Part shown: positions 44,033 to 56,849 of the stretch, piece after piece
How positions within the stretch are numbered: the first letter of the stretch is position 1
How the letters are laid out: the number at the start of each line of letters is the position of its first letter
Source: Cyanodermella asteris
Taxonomy: Eukaryota; Ascomycota; Lecanoromycetes; Ostropales; Stictidaceae
Direction: 5' to 3'
DNA: 64,000 nt
Assembly: GCA_900618795.1 (NCBI GenBank)
Contig: UYJD01000017.1
Location: 64,314 to 128,313 of the forward strand
Notes under the pieces: generated by a model
The model's input: the letters and a program-made list of their open reading frames with translations, nothing else
Database searches by the model: none
What the model was told of the DNA's origin: nothing
Made by a program: the position numbers and the translations under genes

Positions 44033-46011
44033 ATGCCGATGTCAGTCAATGTTGCTGACCTGCAAGATGAATGCTGACCTACTCATAGGCTTGCGGACCC
44101 CTCTAAGAAGTATAAGCGGTTCAAACCCTTGAACCTGCCCAACCGCCAATGGCCCTCAAAAACCATTGACAAACCACCACGATGGCTCGAGACCGGGCTT
44201 CGGGATGGCAATCAGTCTCTCGTAGATCCCATGGATGGGGAGCAGAAACTCGTTTACTTCAAAAAGCTCGTTGAGCTCGGTTATAAGGAAATCGAGGTCT
44301 CGTTCCCGTCGGCTTCACAAACCGACTTTGACTTCACAAGAAATCTGGTCGAAACCCCTGGCCTAGTCCCCGACGATGTATGGCTTCAAGTCCTTGCACC
44401 TTGTCGAGAAGAGCTCATCCGTCGGACAGTGGACTCTCTCACCGGATCTAAGAAGGCTATTCTCCATCTGTACTTGGCAACTAGCGATTGTTTCCAACGT
44501 ATTGTTTTCGGATTTACCCCGGAGCAATCGCTGGAGCTAGCAGTCAAATGTACGAAGCTTGCGAGGAGCATGACCAAGGACGACCCGGCTCAAGCTGGCA
44601 CAAAATGGCACTACGAATTCTCCCCCGAGACCTTCTCTGACAGCGATCCAGCATATGTGGTCCGGGTTTGCAATGCCGTCCGGGAGGCTTGGGGTCCGAC
44701 CGAGGAAGATCCTATCATCTTCAATCTTCCGGCCACTGTCGAGATGTCAACTCCCAACGTTTATGCGGATCAGATTGAATATTTCTGCACCCACATCGAC
44801 GAGCGTGAGAAGATCTGCGTGTCCCTACATCCACACAATGACCGCGGCTGTGCAGTAGCAGCTGCTGAACTGGCTCAAATGGCTGGTGCGGACCGTGTTG
44901 AGGGTGTCCTGTTTGGCAACGGAGAGAGAACAGGCAATGTTGACCTGGTCACGTTGGCCCTGAATCTGTACACACAAGGCATCCATCCTAAGATTGACTT
45001 TTCTGACATCAACTCTGTGATCGACCTGGTAGAGCGCAGCAACAAGATTCCAGTCCACCAGCGCACTCCTTATGGGGGTGAGCTCGTGGTCTGTGCATTC
45101 TCAGGTTCCCACCAAGACGCGATCAAAAAGGGATTCCAGCTGCGGGAGAAGGTGTCTGGTGGAGAGTCATCACACCCATGGGAGCTTCCATACCTTCCAC
45201 TTGACCCTCAGGACATTGGCCGGACATATGAAGCTGTCATCCGTGTCAACAGCCAGAGTGGCAAAGGAGGCGCTGCTTGGATTATTAAGACAAGCCTTGA
45301 GCTCGACCTACCTCGTGGTCTGCAGATTGCGTTCAGCAAGATCGTCCAGGCGGAAGCGGACAAATCAAGCCGTGAACTTCTTCCACGCGATATTGTGGCG
45401 CTCTTCGAGAAAGCATTCAACCTTACCACAAAGCCTCGTCTTCTACTTCGCGACTACAACATCTTCGCAGATCGCAGCAAGAGCCCCGCGCCACCTCAGC
45501 CCGGCAAGGCCCTGGATACGCGCAACCTGAGGAGAACGTTTCATGGCGTTGTCGAGCTGGATGGACAAGAGCATGAGATCAAGGGTATTGGTAATGGTCC
45601 ATTGTCGAGCCTCAGTGATGCCCTGTCAACTCTCGGGATTGATGTTGATGTTGCCAACTACTATGAGCACAGTATCGGTGGTAGAGATGGCGAGCGGGGC
45701 AGATCCGGCAAGGGGCACGATGTAAAGGCTGCCACATATATCGAAGCAACAAGTTCGCACAGCAAGGACAAAGTCTGGGGCATTGGCGTCCATCAAGACG
45801 CCGCCCAGGCCAGTCTTTTCGCTCTGTTGAGCGCAGCCAGCGCGGTAAGAATCGAGCCAGTCTTGTGTTCGTCATCTACTGACAGACGTTACAGTTCATT
45901 CCGGATAGCTCATCCAAGTCACTTCCGATCAGATCTAAGGTCGCAGAGGACCCAATTCCACCGGTGGTCAATGGCAGTGAGACGACAGCGCCTCCTAGCA
46001 CGACCTCGTAA
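44033..46011 (+). CDS. LEU4: 2-isopropylmalate synthase
   Basis: Three exons, 44033-44040 (only eight coding bases), 44089-45844 and 45895-46011, give 626 residues. The 48- and 50-bp introns restore MPMLADPSKKYKRF and LLSAASAFIPDSSSK. The enzyme condenses acetyl-CoA with 2-oxoisovalerate, the first step of leucine synthesis. The TIM barrel shows ETGLRDGNQSLVDP near residue 50 (metal-binding Asp), VSLHPHNDRGCAVA near 250 (HxH metal ligands) and VLFGNGERTGNVDLV near 275. The C-terminal 150 residues form the LeuA regulatory domain (HEIKGIGNGPLSSLSDAL), where leucine exerts feedback inhibition. The length fits fungal Leu4. There is no strong mitochondrial presequence with this first exon. A TGAGTCA box upstream suggests cross-pathway control. 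Confidence 0.97.
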
Positions 46012-47209
46012 GCGACGATTCCGAATGCGGTCACGCACCTCCAGTTCTGGTCATCAACCCTCTGTCCGCCTTGCTAGATGTGTGGTCGGTCTTAAGGCAT
46101 TCTGGGACCGATAGGGTCTCGGGCAGCCTTTCGGATCTCCGACGAATCGCTGAACATGGTACAAGGAAAAAAGTTTGTGTTTGTCCAATGTTGAAAAGTA
46201 GTGGAAGAGCGCTTACAATGTTATGTATGTGCCTTGGTGCTCCGTTCGAAAGGTAAAACCTGTCCACGCAAGAATGCGAGCTGAGTGAATGGATGAATGG
46301 ATACGCCTGCTGGTAGAGTTGCGATCTCGATGATGATACACTGCCCTAAGGCGCGTGCGTAAGTATCAGGTCGCCATGCAAGATGCAGTGCATCTTCGTA
46401 GATGGGCTCCGCTGTTCTATTCAGAACGCTAGACGTCCGATAACGAACACAATCGTGCGGATGGAGCTGCAGCATGTGGGTTGGTTTAAGAGTGTCTCAG
46501 CAGCAAGCTTAATCTCTAATCTCAAAGGAGCCGCAGGGTTCGCGGACTGGTGGTAGACTGGCAGGCCAGAGATGACTGGGCCGCGAACTCATATCCAAGA
46601 GTTCGTCCAATTGGTTTGCGTTAGGCACATTGTGGCTCGTCAGTAGCCCTTACTACTGCTGCTTGTTCTTAGCGAGATTCAAGGGATGGTGCGGCCCGAC
46701 GTGTTCGCCTGGCTAACGGAGTCGTGGCAGGGATACCCGCCCATGGCTTTGTTCTCGAACACGAGGCCCGTGGACGTTTCTGAGAGCCGTTGCGAGGCAG
46801 GCCAGCAGAGGCGCCGATGGGCCGGCAACCTTTCCTGACTTGGTAGGAGATGAGATTTCTCGAAGACGCGGAAGACGCCGGGCGATCTATGGCCGCTCCT
46901 CTCCAGCTCTCTCCATTCGTTCGCCACGGAGATATGCTGCAACCTCGGGTCAGCCAACTCCTGGCGGCGGCGCTGGGGCTTGCAGACTATTTCGTACGTG
47001 CCGTTCCACGTCTCCAGGCCTGATATCAGCAAATCCCATCAGAGATAGGCCCAACGTGCGCGGCTTGCCGTTGATCCTCCGATGGCACCCTTGCAGCGAG
47101 AACATGCCCATGTTTGTTGATAAAGAGTGACCGAACTCCATGCTTGCTTATTCCTCTTAGCTGATAGCTCTGAACTCTGTTGCTTCTGAGTCCCTCTGTC
47201 GAGTGCATC
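46012..47209. other. 1.2-kb intergenic region
   Basis: It holds the LEU4 3' flank and the promoter of the secreted phosphatase gene. The frames in it are short and overlap on both strands; no feature is recognised. Confidence 0.45.
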
Positions 47210-49401
47210 ATGAAGCTCTATCAGAACCTCGCAGTGCTTGCCTCGCTGGCAGCTGGTGTACTAGCCTGTGGTGACCATGATGATGATTCCTGTTACGGCC
47301 CCACGCGTCCAGACCAGCATGTCAGAAATGTCAGGCGCGCTCAGCCATCTGCTCAGACCTCGCCATCGCAGCCGAAGAGTCCGTTGGCATGGGGCCAATT
47401 GAACTTTCTGCACACCACAGACACTCACGGTCAGTTTCATTGCAGACTTTTGTAACAATCAGTTGACTGGCAACAGGCTGGCTTGAAGGTCATATCAAGG
47501 AGCAGAACTATGGTGCCGACTGGGGTGACTACAAAAGTTTCGTCACTCACATGCGCCAGAAGGCTGATAGCCTCAATGTCGACCTGCTGGTTGTTGACAC
47601 TGGCGACCTTCACGATGGAAATGGTGACAGCGATGCTACCATGCCGGACGGTCTCTTGACCAACCCGATCTTTGCCCAGGCCGATTATGATCTTCTGACG
47701 ATTGGTAATCATGAATTGTATCTCAGCGATATTGCCTATCTAACTGCCAACGACTTCGCAAAGCGATACGGTGACCGTATGTACCGGCTTTCCCCTGACC
47801 CTTATTCAGTGCTGATGGCCCTAGGTTACATTTCGTCAAACGTTCAGGTCTTCAACAACAAGACAGGGCAGTACGAATACTTCGCCAACCAGTACCGCTA
47901 TTTCACTACCAAGCATGGACTCAGGATCATGGCGTTTGGCGTGCTATTCGACTTCATTGGTAATTCCAATGCATCAAAGGTCATCAAAGCAGTGACCATG
48001 ATCCAGCAGCAATGGTTCAAGGATGCGGTGAACTATTCTCAGCCGATCGACTTGTTCTTGTTGGTCGGTCATAATCCCGTGAAGGGTTCCGGCAGCACTC
48101 TGACGACTGTGCGATCGGCCATTCGTCAAGCTCGTCCTGATGTCCCGATCCAAATCTTTGGTGGTCACACTCACATTCGCGATTTCGCTGTCTACGATAC
48201 TGGTTCGACCGGATTGGAGAGCGGCCGTTACTGCGAGACACTCGGCTGGCTCTCAATGTCCGGAATCAAGTCAAGCAACTACACCGGCGCAACGAATCCG
48301 AAGGGCGTACCAAACCCGACGACACCGGCTATCAAGAACACCACTGTGACAGCTACCGCGTCTGCCGCACCAACTTCCAGTGCCAACACAACCGTCTTCA
48401 CGGAGCTGCGTTATTTCAGAAGGTATCTCGACTGGAATCGTGCAACATTCTCTTACCACGGAGTGAACTCCCAGTCCTCGACCTTTGATACCAAGCAGGG
48501 AGTGTCCATCACTAACAGTATCACAAAGCTTCGAGATCAGCTGAATCTCACCCAGCTTTACGGATGCGCGCCTCAGACATGGTGCATGTCATGTCAGCCA
48601 TTTGGTTCTCCTGGAAACATCTTCACTCTGCTCGCCCAGGCACTGTCTGTGACGGTCGTCAACCAGACACGCGCCGACAAGCCACGCTTGATCTTGATCA
48701 ACACCGGTTCAGTGCGTTTTGATCTGGTCGAGGGCCCATTTACCTACGACGACTCGTTTATCGTGTCGCCGTTCCATGACACCTTCCAGTTCATTCCCGA
48801 CGTCCCTTATGACAATGCTAAAAAGGTTCTTGGGATCCTCAACGGCGGCGCTTATCAGAAGCGCGAACAGAGATTTGGCAGGGACATGACCAGCCGTGAC
48901 TTCGGCTTCACGACACCCGGCGGCGGTGACGACTGCGTTGATGCATCACTCAGCGCTCACTCGGCCATGCTTTCCCGACGCGCTGCTCTTGCACCTGCTC
49001 AGCGTCAAAAGACTCGCGGTATTATTCGCCGCCAGTCCGACACTCTGCTTCCTGGCTACACCACCTCTGACGACTTTGGCACGGACGGCGACGATACCCT
49101 CCACAGTGCCATCCCCTATTACTCCCAGCCCAACGATCTACAAGCAAATGCATCATTTCCAACTGATGGTAGCAGCCCGAGCGTGGTCGATTTGGTCTTC
49201 CTCGACTACATTGGTTCCAACTACATTTTGCCAGCGCTGGCTAAGACTGGAGCCAACTACACGGCCGCTGACATTCAGAACTACCTCCCTCCTGCGTTTG
49301 ACACTAACGCCTACCTGCCGGCGTACGCCAAGATTGCATGGCAGGCGAATGTGCCGAACTGCCCCGTTGGACAGGGCGTCGGCTACAACAGCACCAGCTG
49401 A
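47210..49401 (+). CDS. Secreted metallophosphatase/5'-nucleotidase-like protein (YHR202W type)
   Basis: Two exons, 47210-47429 and 47477-49401, with a 47-bp intron, give 714 residues. The N-terminus MKLYQNLAVLASLAAGVLAC is a classical signal peptide. The metallophosphatase core carries all the dinuclear metal motifs: LHTTDTHGW (Asp, His) across the intron, VVDTGDLHDG, TIGNHELYLS, LLVGHNPVKG and FGGHTHIRDF. A 5'-nucleotidase-type C-terminal domain follows (PRLILINTGSVRFDL, DDSFIVSPFHDTFQFIPD). Its NTGSVR segment matches the NxGGxR loop of that family only loosely. Several N-x-S/T sites agree with secretion. Relatives include the yeast vacuolar protein YHR202W; they release phosphate from nucleotides or other esters, but the substrate is not known. 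There is a linker rich in Ser, Thr and Ala near residue 370. Confidence 0.92.
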
Positions 49402-50076
49402 TCTGACACGATTGTGTGAGCTGAATTTGTACATACATGAATGTATTTGTGGAGACGTGGACGGTGGAAGGTGTATAAAAACTTGAAAAGGTCATGAGAG
49501 ATGAGTTATGGGATGATGGTGTATACATAGTGTTGAATGTGATGACTGAAAGGTTCGAAGTTCCGCGTGATCGACGGTCGTAAGACAGGATGGACTCGGT
49601 CCGAAAGTCTACCATTCGTGTAGCACACAAACGTTTTGTGTTACTATGATTGTGCTTGTTCCTTTTCAAAGCATGCCGCTCCTACCTCCGGCCACGCTCG
49701 GACATCAACTTCGGTAAGCACCTGTCCATATTGACCGAGGTCTGACTCAGACGGGACACAGTCGCCATGCCCGGCCGTCAATTGTGGATACCGAATTGAC
49801 CTCAGCATGTCACAGATTATATATCGCCATTCACACTTGCGGCGTCGCGTGTGATGCCTTGGCGCGTCAACCGCTCGCAAAGTTCATCCCCTCGCGCTGG
49901 AACTTTCCATTTGTCATCGCAAATAAGCTCAATGTTAGCGCATGCAAGCTACAGTCCGATATAGTATCGCTACGATTCGTTCCTCTGTGCAGCCAACATT
50001 CAGAATGCCTGTAAGTGATTGCTGATGCCAACGCTGGTATCGTTCCGAACACAATCGCAATAGCCGAACCCGAGCC
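49402..50076. other. Intergenic region
   Basis: About 675 bp: the 3' flank of the phosphatase gene and the promoter of the MFS transporter. No feature is recognised. Confidence 0.45.
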
Positions 50077-51543
50077 ATGGCGGGATCTGAGCGAGCTCGA
50101 ATTGTTGGTGAGCATCCATCGACGGAGATCGATGATGATACTGTTAGCAGCGACCCGGCCTGGCCTGCCACTTCGAAGAATGGACCGACGGCCGAGGAGA
50201 TCGCGATCCGACGAAAGGTGGACATTCGCCTTTGCACAATCGCTGGCCTGCTGTGCTCATTAAATCTCCTCGACAGCGGCATCATATCATCAGCATCAGT
50301 GACGACACTATTTCGAGATCTTGACTTGGGGGTCGGCAACCGCTACTCAGTATCCATCTTCATATTCACCATCGCCAGCATTGTGTTTCAGCTCCCATCC
50401 ACGCTGGCCGTGCGTTATTTCGGACCTCGGCTCTGGTTTGGTCTGACGACCTTCTGCTTCGGCATCATCACACTCTGTACCGCCTTCATTCAAACATGGC
50501 GGCAGATGATTGTCTTGCGTGTGCTTTTGGGCATATCTGCATCGGGCATCTATCCGGGTCTGACCTACCTCATCAGCACCTGGTACCCTCGAAATGAGCA
50601 ACAGCTCCGCTTCGCGTACCTACAAACGGGCGAGGTCTTTGTTCTCGCGACAGGAGGGATAGTGAATTTCGGGCTTCAGCATCTGGATGGCAGGGAAGGA
50701 CTGGCAGGATGGCGATGGATGTTTCTTGTCCAGGGCGCCATCACCGCCTTACTCGGCATCATCACCTTCTTCTGGATGGTCGACTTTCCTGAGAATGCGC
50801 ATCGATCTCTGTGGTTCCTATCGTCACACGAAACAGCTGTCGTGGTCGCACGTATCGACCGAGACAGAGGCGATGTGAAACCGATGCCGTGGTCATGGCG
50901 CGAACTACTTTCCCACGGCCTCGATCCAAAGACATGGGGTTTTGCATGCATGTTCTTCTGCCAAAATGTGGTCAGCACCGCGTTGTCCTATTTCCTGCCA
51001 CTGATCCTCCAAGGAGGTCTGGGCTACAGTACCGACCAGTCGATCCTCCTAGCCGTACCTCCCTATTACTACGCAATTGTGCCCGTCGTCATCTCTTCTT
51101 ACGTCGGCGACCGTCTAAGATTGCGTGGGCCGGTCATCATCTTCAACTGCGCATGTCTTATCTCCGGCATGGGCATGCTGGGTTTTGCCGAGTCGGACGT
51201 CGTACGATACATTGGGACATTCCTTGCCACGGGGGCGTACGTTTCGAACTGGGCGGCAGTCAGCGCATTCTGGGCGAACAATGTCGTTGGCCAATGGAAA
51301 CGGGCGTTCGTTGCTGCGACGGTGACTGCCTTCAACGGCGCCGGAGGAATCGCCGGCAGCTTCATATTCAAACAGAACGAAGCGCCGAGGTACATGACCG
51401 CAATTTGGGTCGCGATTGGATCGCAGATCGTACTGATGGGCTTTGTCGCTGCGTTTTCTATCCTCTTCTTACGGTCGAATAGACTCCAACGACAGGGGAA
51501 GGCTACTATAGAGGGAGTCGCCGACTTTCGATATACGTACTGA
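50077..51543 (+). CDS. MFS transporter of the anion:cation symporter (allantoate permease-like) family
   Basis: A single exon of 488 residues, ATG at 50077 with good context (GAGCCATGG). The cytosolic N-terminus leads into EIAIRRKVDIRLCTIAGLLC and twelve hydrophobic helices. Typical of the Dal5/Vht1/Tna1 group are LLDSGIISSASVTTLFRDL after helix 1, RVLLGISASGIYPGLTYLIS with TWYPRNE in helix 4, GWRWMFLVQGAITALLGI in helix 6, and ANNVVGQWKRAFVAATVTAF near residue 408. Relatives import allantoate, nicotinate, biotin, pantothenate or small organic anions at the plasma membrane. The substrate cannot be read from the sequence. Unlike the MFS relic at 16-18 kb, the frame is intact. It is the last gene before the AT-rich block. 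Confidence 0.93.
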   Translation: MAGSERARIVGEHPSTEIDDDTVSSDPAWPATSKNGPTAEEIAIRRKVDIRLCTIAGLLCSLNLLDSGIISSASVTTLFRDLDLGVGNRYSVSIFIFTIASIVFQLPSTLAVRYFGPRLWFGLTTFCFGIITLCTAFIQTWRQMIVLRVLLGISASGIYPGLTYLISTWYPRNEQQLRFAYLQTGEVFVLATGGIVNFGLQHLDGREGLAGWRWMFLVQGAITALLGIITFFWMVDFPENAHRSLWFLSSHETAVVVARIDRDRGDVKPMPWSWRELLSHGLDPKTWGFACMFFCQNVVSTALSYFLPLILQGGLGYSTDQSILLAVPPYYYAIVPVVISSYVGDRLRLRGPVIIFNCACLISGMGMLGFAESDVVRYIGTFLATGAYVSNWAAVSAFWANNVVGQWKRAFVAATVTAFNGAGGIAGSFIFKQNEAPRYMTAIWVAIGSQIVLMGFVAAFSILFLRSNRLQRQGKATIEGVADFRYTY

Positions 51544-52359
51544 TACAACGATGCTATATGAAACGACTTTTGCAATGTCAACTATTGCGAAATGATTTTG
51601 CACATTTTAAAACCACTCATTTGTAATGAATGCTCCGTCATTTAGCTTTGTACGATTTTTGCTAAATGCTGAGTGACGTGTCTACATATTCAAGCTAAGG
51701 GTACCGAATTTGCAGCTAGTCTTTTCCGCTTTATAATATTTTCATTTTCTTCGATGATAGTAATGTAAACGGGAGCTAGTGTGACATTCTAGCTGAATAG
51801 GCCAAAAGACCTCTAATAGTAGAAAACGGTACTACCTACATCTAAACCTCTATGCAAAGCGCACCGTCTGAAGTAATGCTGATTGAGCTTCAAATTTTAC
51901 TCAATGCTTTACGTAACTAAAAGTCATAGGGAAGTTGGTTGAAATCTTCTGGACAGAAGTGTATTTTATTGCCTAAATAAGGGATGACCTTAAATCACAC
52001 TATGATAGGTTAGTCATTTGACCCTGCTAGGGTTTGTAAGTATGAAATGCTTTACCATTAATGTATAGTTGCAACATCGGCGAAATATAGTCATACTAAA
52101 GTAATATATCATTAAGGTACTTAGCAAAGTAACGGTCTTTTAAGTAAGATTATCTTCCTTATTTTCCGCACTGATAGATTAAAATCTGAATGATACCTAA
52201 ATTATTGTATTACAGTATATATTTTCACATAAAAAAACATAGACCATACAGTACTTAGAGAACGTTATTCTGGTTTTCAATAGATCAAAGCGGCACTACA
52301 GATATTAATTTTCAAAGTCGATTAACTACTTACAGGCACGCGAGGGGTATGGCGCCGCA

Positions 52360-53090
52360 GTAGTGCAATCGTTGCCTCACAATTACATTATTGTGACGAT
52401 GGCATTACAGCGCTACGTAACCTATGCAATACTACAGTAGTACTGTACTAGCATTATAGTAGCATTGCTAGTCGTTGTCATATTGCGGCAATGTTATGGT
52501 GATATTGTCACTTATAGTCATATGACAGGAAAGTCGTAGCAAGGTTACGCAAGATTAAGCATAATGACTGAGAAAGAATCACTAATTTACTAAGAGACGT
52601 TACTGTCAGAGTTTTACAGGAGCATTTAGAGGGCTTATAGGGGATCTAGCAGCTATACTATCTACGAAATTAACTAAGTCACTTACAACTAGCTTGAGCC
52701 TCTGCTAAACGCCTTTAAATGTATCACCTAGGTCAAGTATGTATTAACTCCTGAGCTTTACTTATTTTAATAATAGAGGTAGGACAGTAGAGTAAAATAG
52801 AGCAACTCGTAGATAAGTAATAGTAGCACAAGTAAATAGGTCGGTAGGTACCTACTCACTTTATTTAATTTCATAATAGCTATATTGCATGATATTACTG
52901 CAACATCACCGTCACAAAAGTCATAACATCTTATTGGAATGAGACAGTAACATACAGTGATATTATGCAATCTGTTGCTTTGATAGTACAATTTTGTTGT
53001 AATATCACCATGACTTCGCGTAATGTTACTGCAATATTGCATAATGTTGCAAATCAAATTGTATCATTGTGACGCTATGTCACTCTTAGA
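52360..53090. repeat. Island of degenerate short motifs (GTGATATTRC / GCAATATTGC words)
   Basis: Words such as GATATTACTGCAACATCACC, GTAATATCACCATGAC, ACTGCAATATTGCATAATG, GTGATATTATGC and GGTGATATTGTCAC recur in both orientations at irregular spacing. The shared core is RTGATATTRY and its complement, often next to GCAATATTGC, a perfect palindrome. The period is not fixed, so it is not a clean tandem repeat. A second, smaller patch with the same words lies at 53760-53870. Confidence 0.5.
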
Positions 53091-53759
53091 CAATAGAGCA
53101 TTTTTTAATATCCTTATGAGATATTCTGATTTGTATTTTACTGTCTAGAATAGCGTAGAGAAGCAATTTGAAGCTCGATAGGAAAGAGGATATATGAAGA
53201 ATTTTACATTTTCAACCCGCTTATGTCATAAAGTACTGTAATAATATTTTTAAAGGTAAGGAAGGATATTTCACACATTAGAAACGTCTTAATTACCAAG
53301 GTCTCTCCTGCTTAGAAGGAACTTATGGTCAGATTGTTCAAACTTTTATTTTGGCTTTGAAATGGCTATAATATACAATGATACGCGTAATGTTATATTA
53401 GACTTAATCATATCCCGGTGGCATACATATAAAACAGTAAAACGGTTTTCTGGGAGTGGATATTTGACCAATGCTCTAAAGTAGTATAGATGTAATTGTC
53501 AACATTGTTATAAATTCTTTGCTTTCTCCTACTAAAATATCACGACATATTTATAAATCGGTCTCAAGCCTAGTGACACGACTGTCATGCAATCATGATG
53601 CTATGATCATGTAATCGTGATAATTAATATTGATCACACAGTTAAGATACTGTGAAGATTTAATCCTAGTATTCATGTCGCATGATAGGTTGTCAGCATA
53701 CTATGAAGTTGAATTAATGTCAAACTATTGGCATAAATTGAATGATGCTGGAAAGATGT

Positions 53760-53870
53760 CACAGCTATAGTATAACATGTTACTAAGCAATATCACAGCA
53801 ACGCTGAATTGATTCCATTAGAATATGGCACGTTTTGACGCAATATCACACCGATAACACGCCGTGTTCG
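53760..53870. repeat. Second patch of AATATCAC-type motifs
   Basis: Contains AAGCAATATCACAGCAACG and GACGCAATATCACACC, related to the words at 52360-53090. Just to the left, at 53587-53640, a string of imperfect inverted ATGATCAT/ATCATGAT words occurs. Confidence 0.4.
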
Positions 53871-53950
53871 TCTAAAGGTAATCTAGAAATAAGTGAATAG
53901 TCTTAGATTTTACTGCTAAAATATTCTAATAGAGTTTAGCAAGCTAAATA

Positions 53951-54016
53951 GGGAGCCCAAGTTCTTAAATTACTATTCATAGTAAAAAAAAAAAAAAAAA
54001 AAAAGGAAGCCCAAGT
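53951..54016 (+). mobile_element. Poly-A-tailed micro-insertion with target-site duplication (retroposon 3' end)
   Basis: GGGAGCCCAAGT (53951-53962) recurs with one G-to-A change as GGAAGCCCAAGT (54005-54016). Between them are 21 bp of unknown sequence and 21 A residues (53984-54004). A direct repeat flanking a short body and a poly-A tail is the signature of target-primed reverse transcription by a LINE-type machinery. The body is so short that it would be an extreme 5' truncation, and no family can be named. The nearly pure A run suggests the insertion is younger than the mutated DNA around it. Confidence 0.55.
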
Positions 54017-55064
54017 AGACTGACTTGCTTGGTGTCTTGAAACTGTCTACATAGTCTACAAGCAAGGCGCAATATGTCATCATAGCTAGATGACTACTAA
54101 TGAATTCTACTTCTAAATCCTTCAATTGCCTTTACGGAGATATATAAGTGTGAGGTCTGGTAAGAAAATTTCTGAATTAACAAGATTAAATACTACTAAT
54201 AGCTAGAGTTGTAAAGCACTTCTTCCTAGGATTGTAAAGAGCAACTTGTATAGGACTCTAAGGTAAATACTTATGACAAGTATCTAACCACCAAGGGTAG
54301 TAATAGCGGGTAATAATACAGTGTTTTTACTTCTTCATAGTTGTAATAATATTATACCGTTATTATAAGCTAACGGCGACAGTGCTACCCTTTGCTATCA
54401 TTTGTAACAAGCAGATTATAGATTAAAACAATCCGCTTTTAACAATGCAAGGAACGGAGTGCAGCTGTCAAACATGATTTAAAATTACACACCTGGGACA
54501 ATATAACCTAGACGCCGCTGATGTCACACTAGCGTAATATTAAAAACTCTCTGAACCAATTTTTTGTATCTGTCGCATATTTTCTCTTCCGCAAAGAAAC
54601 TGAGCGAGACATGTTTTATGGGAAAAGTTAACTTACTCAGCATCCATTGATTGCCTGTATAGCTGAGTTATTTAGTCTTAGATTATGTTGTATTACGTCG
54701 CCTTTTTCTAAATCAATTTATCACGGATATTTACTTCAATTTCCACGTAAATGCAACATAGGATTGCTGTATAATTACAGTAGTACTTTCTATTATTACC
54801 GTCAACTATATCCTATAAAAGCTTGAAAAAAGCTTAGTATACTGCAGCAATTTTTTCTGTTATTATAAAAATATGATATCAAGTAACGTTGCAGAATTGT
54901 GATCAGCTTGTGGGACAGAGATACAATGATATAAGGCGATTCTATAAAGATTTTACGTAGCTAACAATTCAAATTCAACGTAATTTCAAGTGTAAGCAAC
55001 AGATTATAAGTGGTATAAAAAACGCTGTATTATTTATACAGTTACTTGCTTTGTTTAGTATAGA

Positions 55065-55077
55065 TATATATATATAT
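55065..55077. repeat. Short (TA)n tract
   Basis: A run of about six TA units inside the AT-rich block. Confidence 0.8.
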
Positions 55078-56849
55078 CAAAAATGAGAATGAATAGCGTA
55101 AAGATATTAGTAGACAACACAATCCTTCCGCTAGAATCATTCATGCTGTAAGCTGCGTGAGAGTGTAACTTATATTAAGGCAATAGCTGCTCTTACCAAG
55201 AGACTGCAAAGTTTACTTGCAACTAGAATAATTGTTCCTAGACGGGACTATATTTAATAAGTTCTATTAAACTAATACCGACCACCCTGTCGACGCTGAA
55301 GTCAATGTTTATGTTAAGGACGATGTTCCAGATCTAAGTACTGTTAGTGACGTCTTATTGCTGTTATGTAATGTTAGAACATCCTAACTTCATATTGCAA
55401 GATGGTCGTAACAGTATAATGTCTTTGTACTCTGTTTGAAAATAGTAAAGCAGAGAGAAATAACATGGCTAAAATGTCAAAGAATAGGTAAGTCAAGGCC
55501 ATTATGATTTTTATATGACTAAGTATTTCACTGCGAACAGGTATTGTCAAAGTCCCTATACTGACGTAATTATAGTATCACAATAAGTTCATAAAAAACT
55601 ACAGTCTTTGCATTATTTCAACATATATGGCCTGTGCTTGTAGGCTTCAATCCACAGTTTAAATGCAACTAGAGCACTGCTACCAATATACAAAGTATAG
55701 CTTAAGTGGATCAGTCCCTTGAAAAGTGATTGGAATTTAATAAAAGTGCAGCCTAGAGTAAAGTAACTAGATGACTGCAGTGCTATTTTGTTATATATAG
55801 TAGCATGAAAAACTCAAACTATGAGCGATGCTACTTGAAGTTAAGCGATAGATTGGCTATAGCTCTACCAATGCGCCAGCCGTATACAAAGACTACAGTA
55901 TAGACAAGTTACAAAGATTAATATATTGCTGACTCAATAATCAAAAGACCAATTTTGAGAAATCAAATGATAGTCAGTTTCTAAATAATTGAAGCTTGAT
56001 TTTTGAGCTTCAGAGCTTCTCTGCAAATCCAACCTGAGAATTTGCATGAAAATAGTATTATATAAAAAATAGCTCGAGGGTAATGGGCTTGTTCCTCTAT
56101 TACACTAAGTAAGTTCTGCCACATGAGAGCAATTATAGAAAAGGTTCAACTAGATATTATCTGCCACTTAAATCTTAAGATTGCATTATTTACTGTAGGT
56201 ATCTATTTGATTTTACAAAAAAGCCTTACATCTTTTTGAGCGAAAATGTAGTAAAAAAAACACGGAATAATGCAATGATGGTATCAAATACAGACCTTTC
56301 AATACATACAAGACTTTAAAGCTGTTTTCTTTGAAGTTCTTCAACTTAGCATCTATAATGTGTCACAAAAAAATCATGGAGAGAGTATCGTACTCTGATT
56401 AGAGCATAAGAACTTTGGATTAGACTAAGAGTGTACTTTTTTACTCCTGATTACAATTGCATGCATTACTAACCACAGTAAAGTGCTACTAGAATAATGT
56501 CACTTGTAAAGAGTATTAAAAGTGTATTCTTGTACGCATGGAAGAGCTTTTAATTACCTATTGCAGTTTAGATATGACAAGCGTTTTCTTGATATGTTAT
56601 AGATCTTTATAAGGTAGTAGTACTCCAACAGATTTCACTAATAGTCTACTATATGCTTACAAATATATTTCAAGTTATAAGCTCTTACATTAGGTACTTA
56701 AGAGATGGTTAACTTGCAACTGCTGTGGCTGCTATACTTATACTTTATTGCTGACCTTGCAATTGGACGATTAGAATATTAAGCAGAGTAAAGTACAATC
56801 AACATTAAAAAAGAGCGAATTTGCAGTATCTGCTTTCTATAAGGCCGCA

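Noticed and set aside
52767-53057. 96-codon minus-strand frame in the AT-rich block
   Set aside because: Its translation is composed of residues typical of AT-rich codons, shows no motif and overlaps the repeat island.
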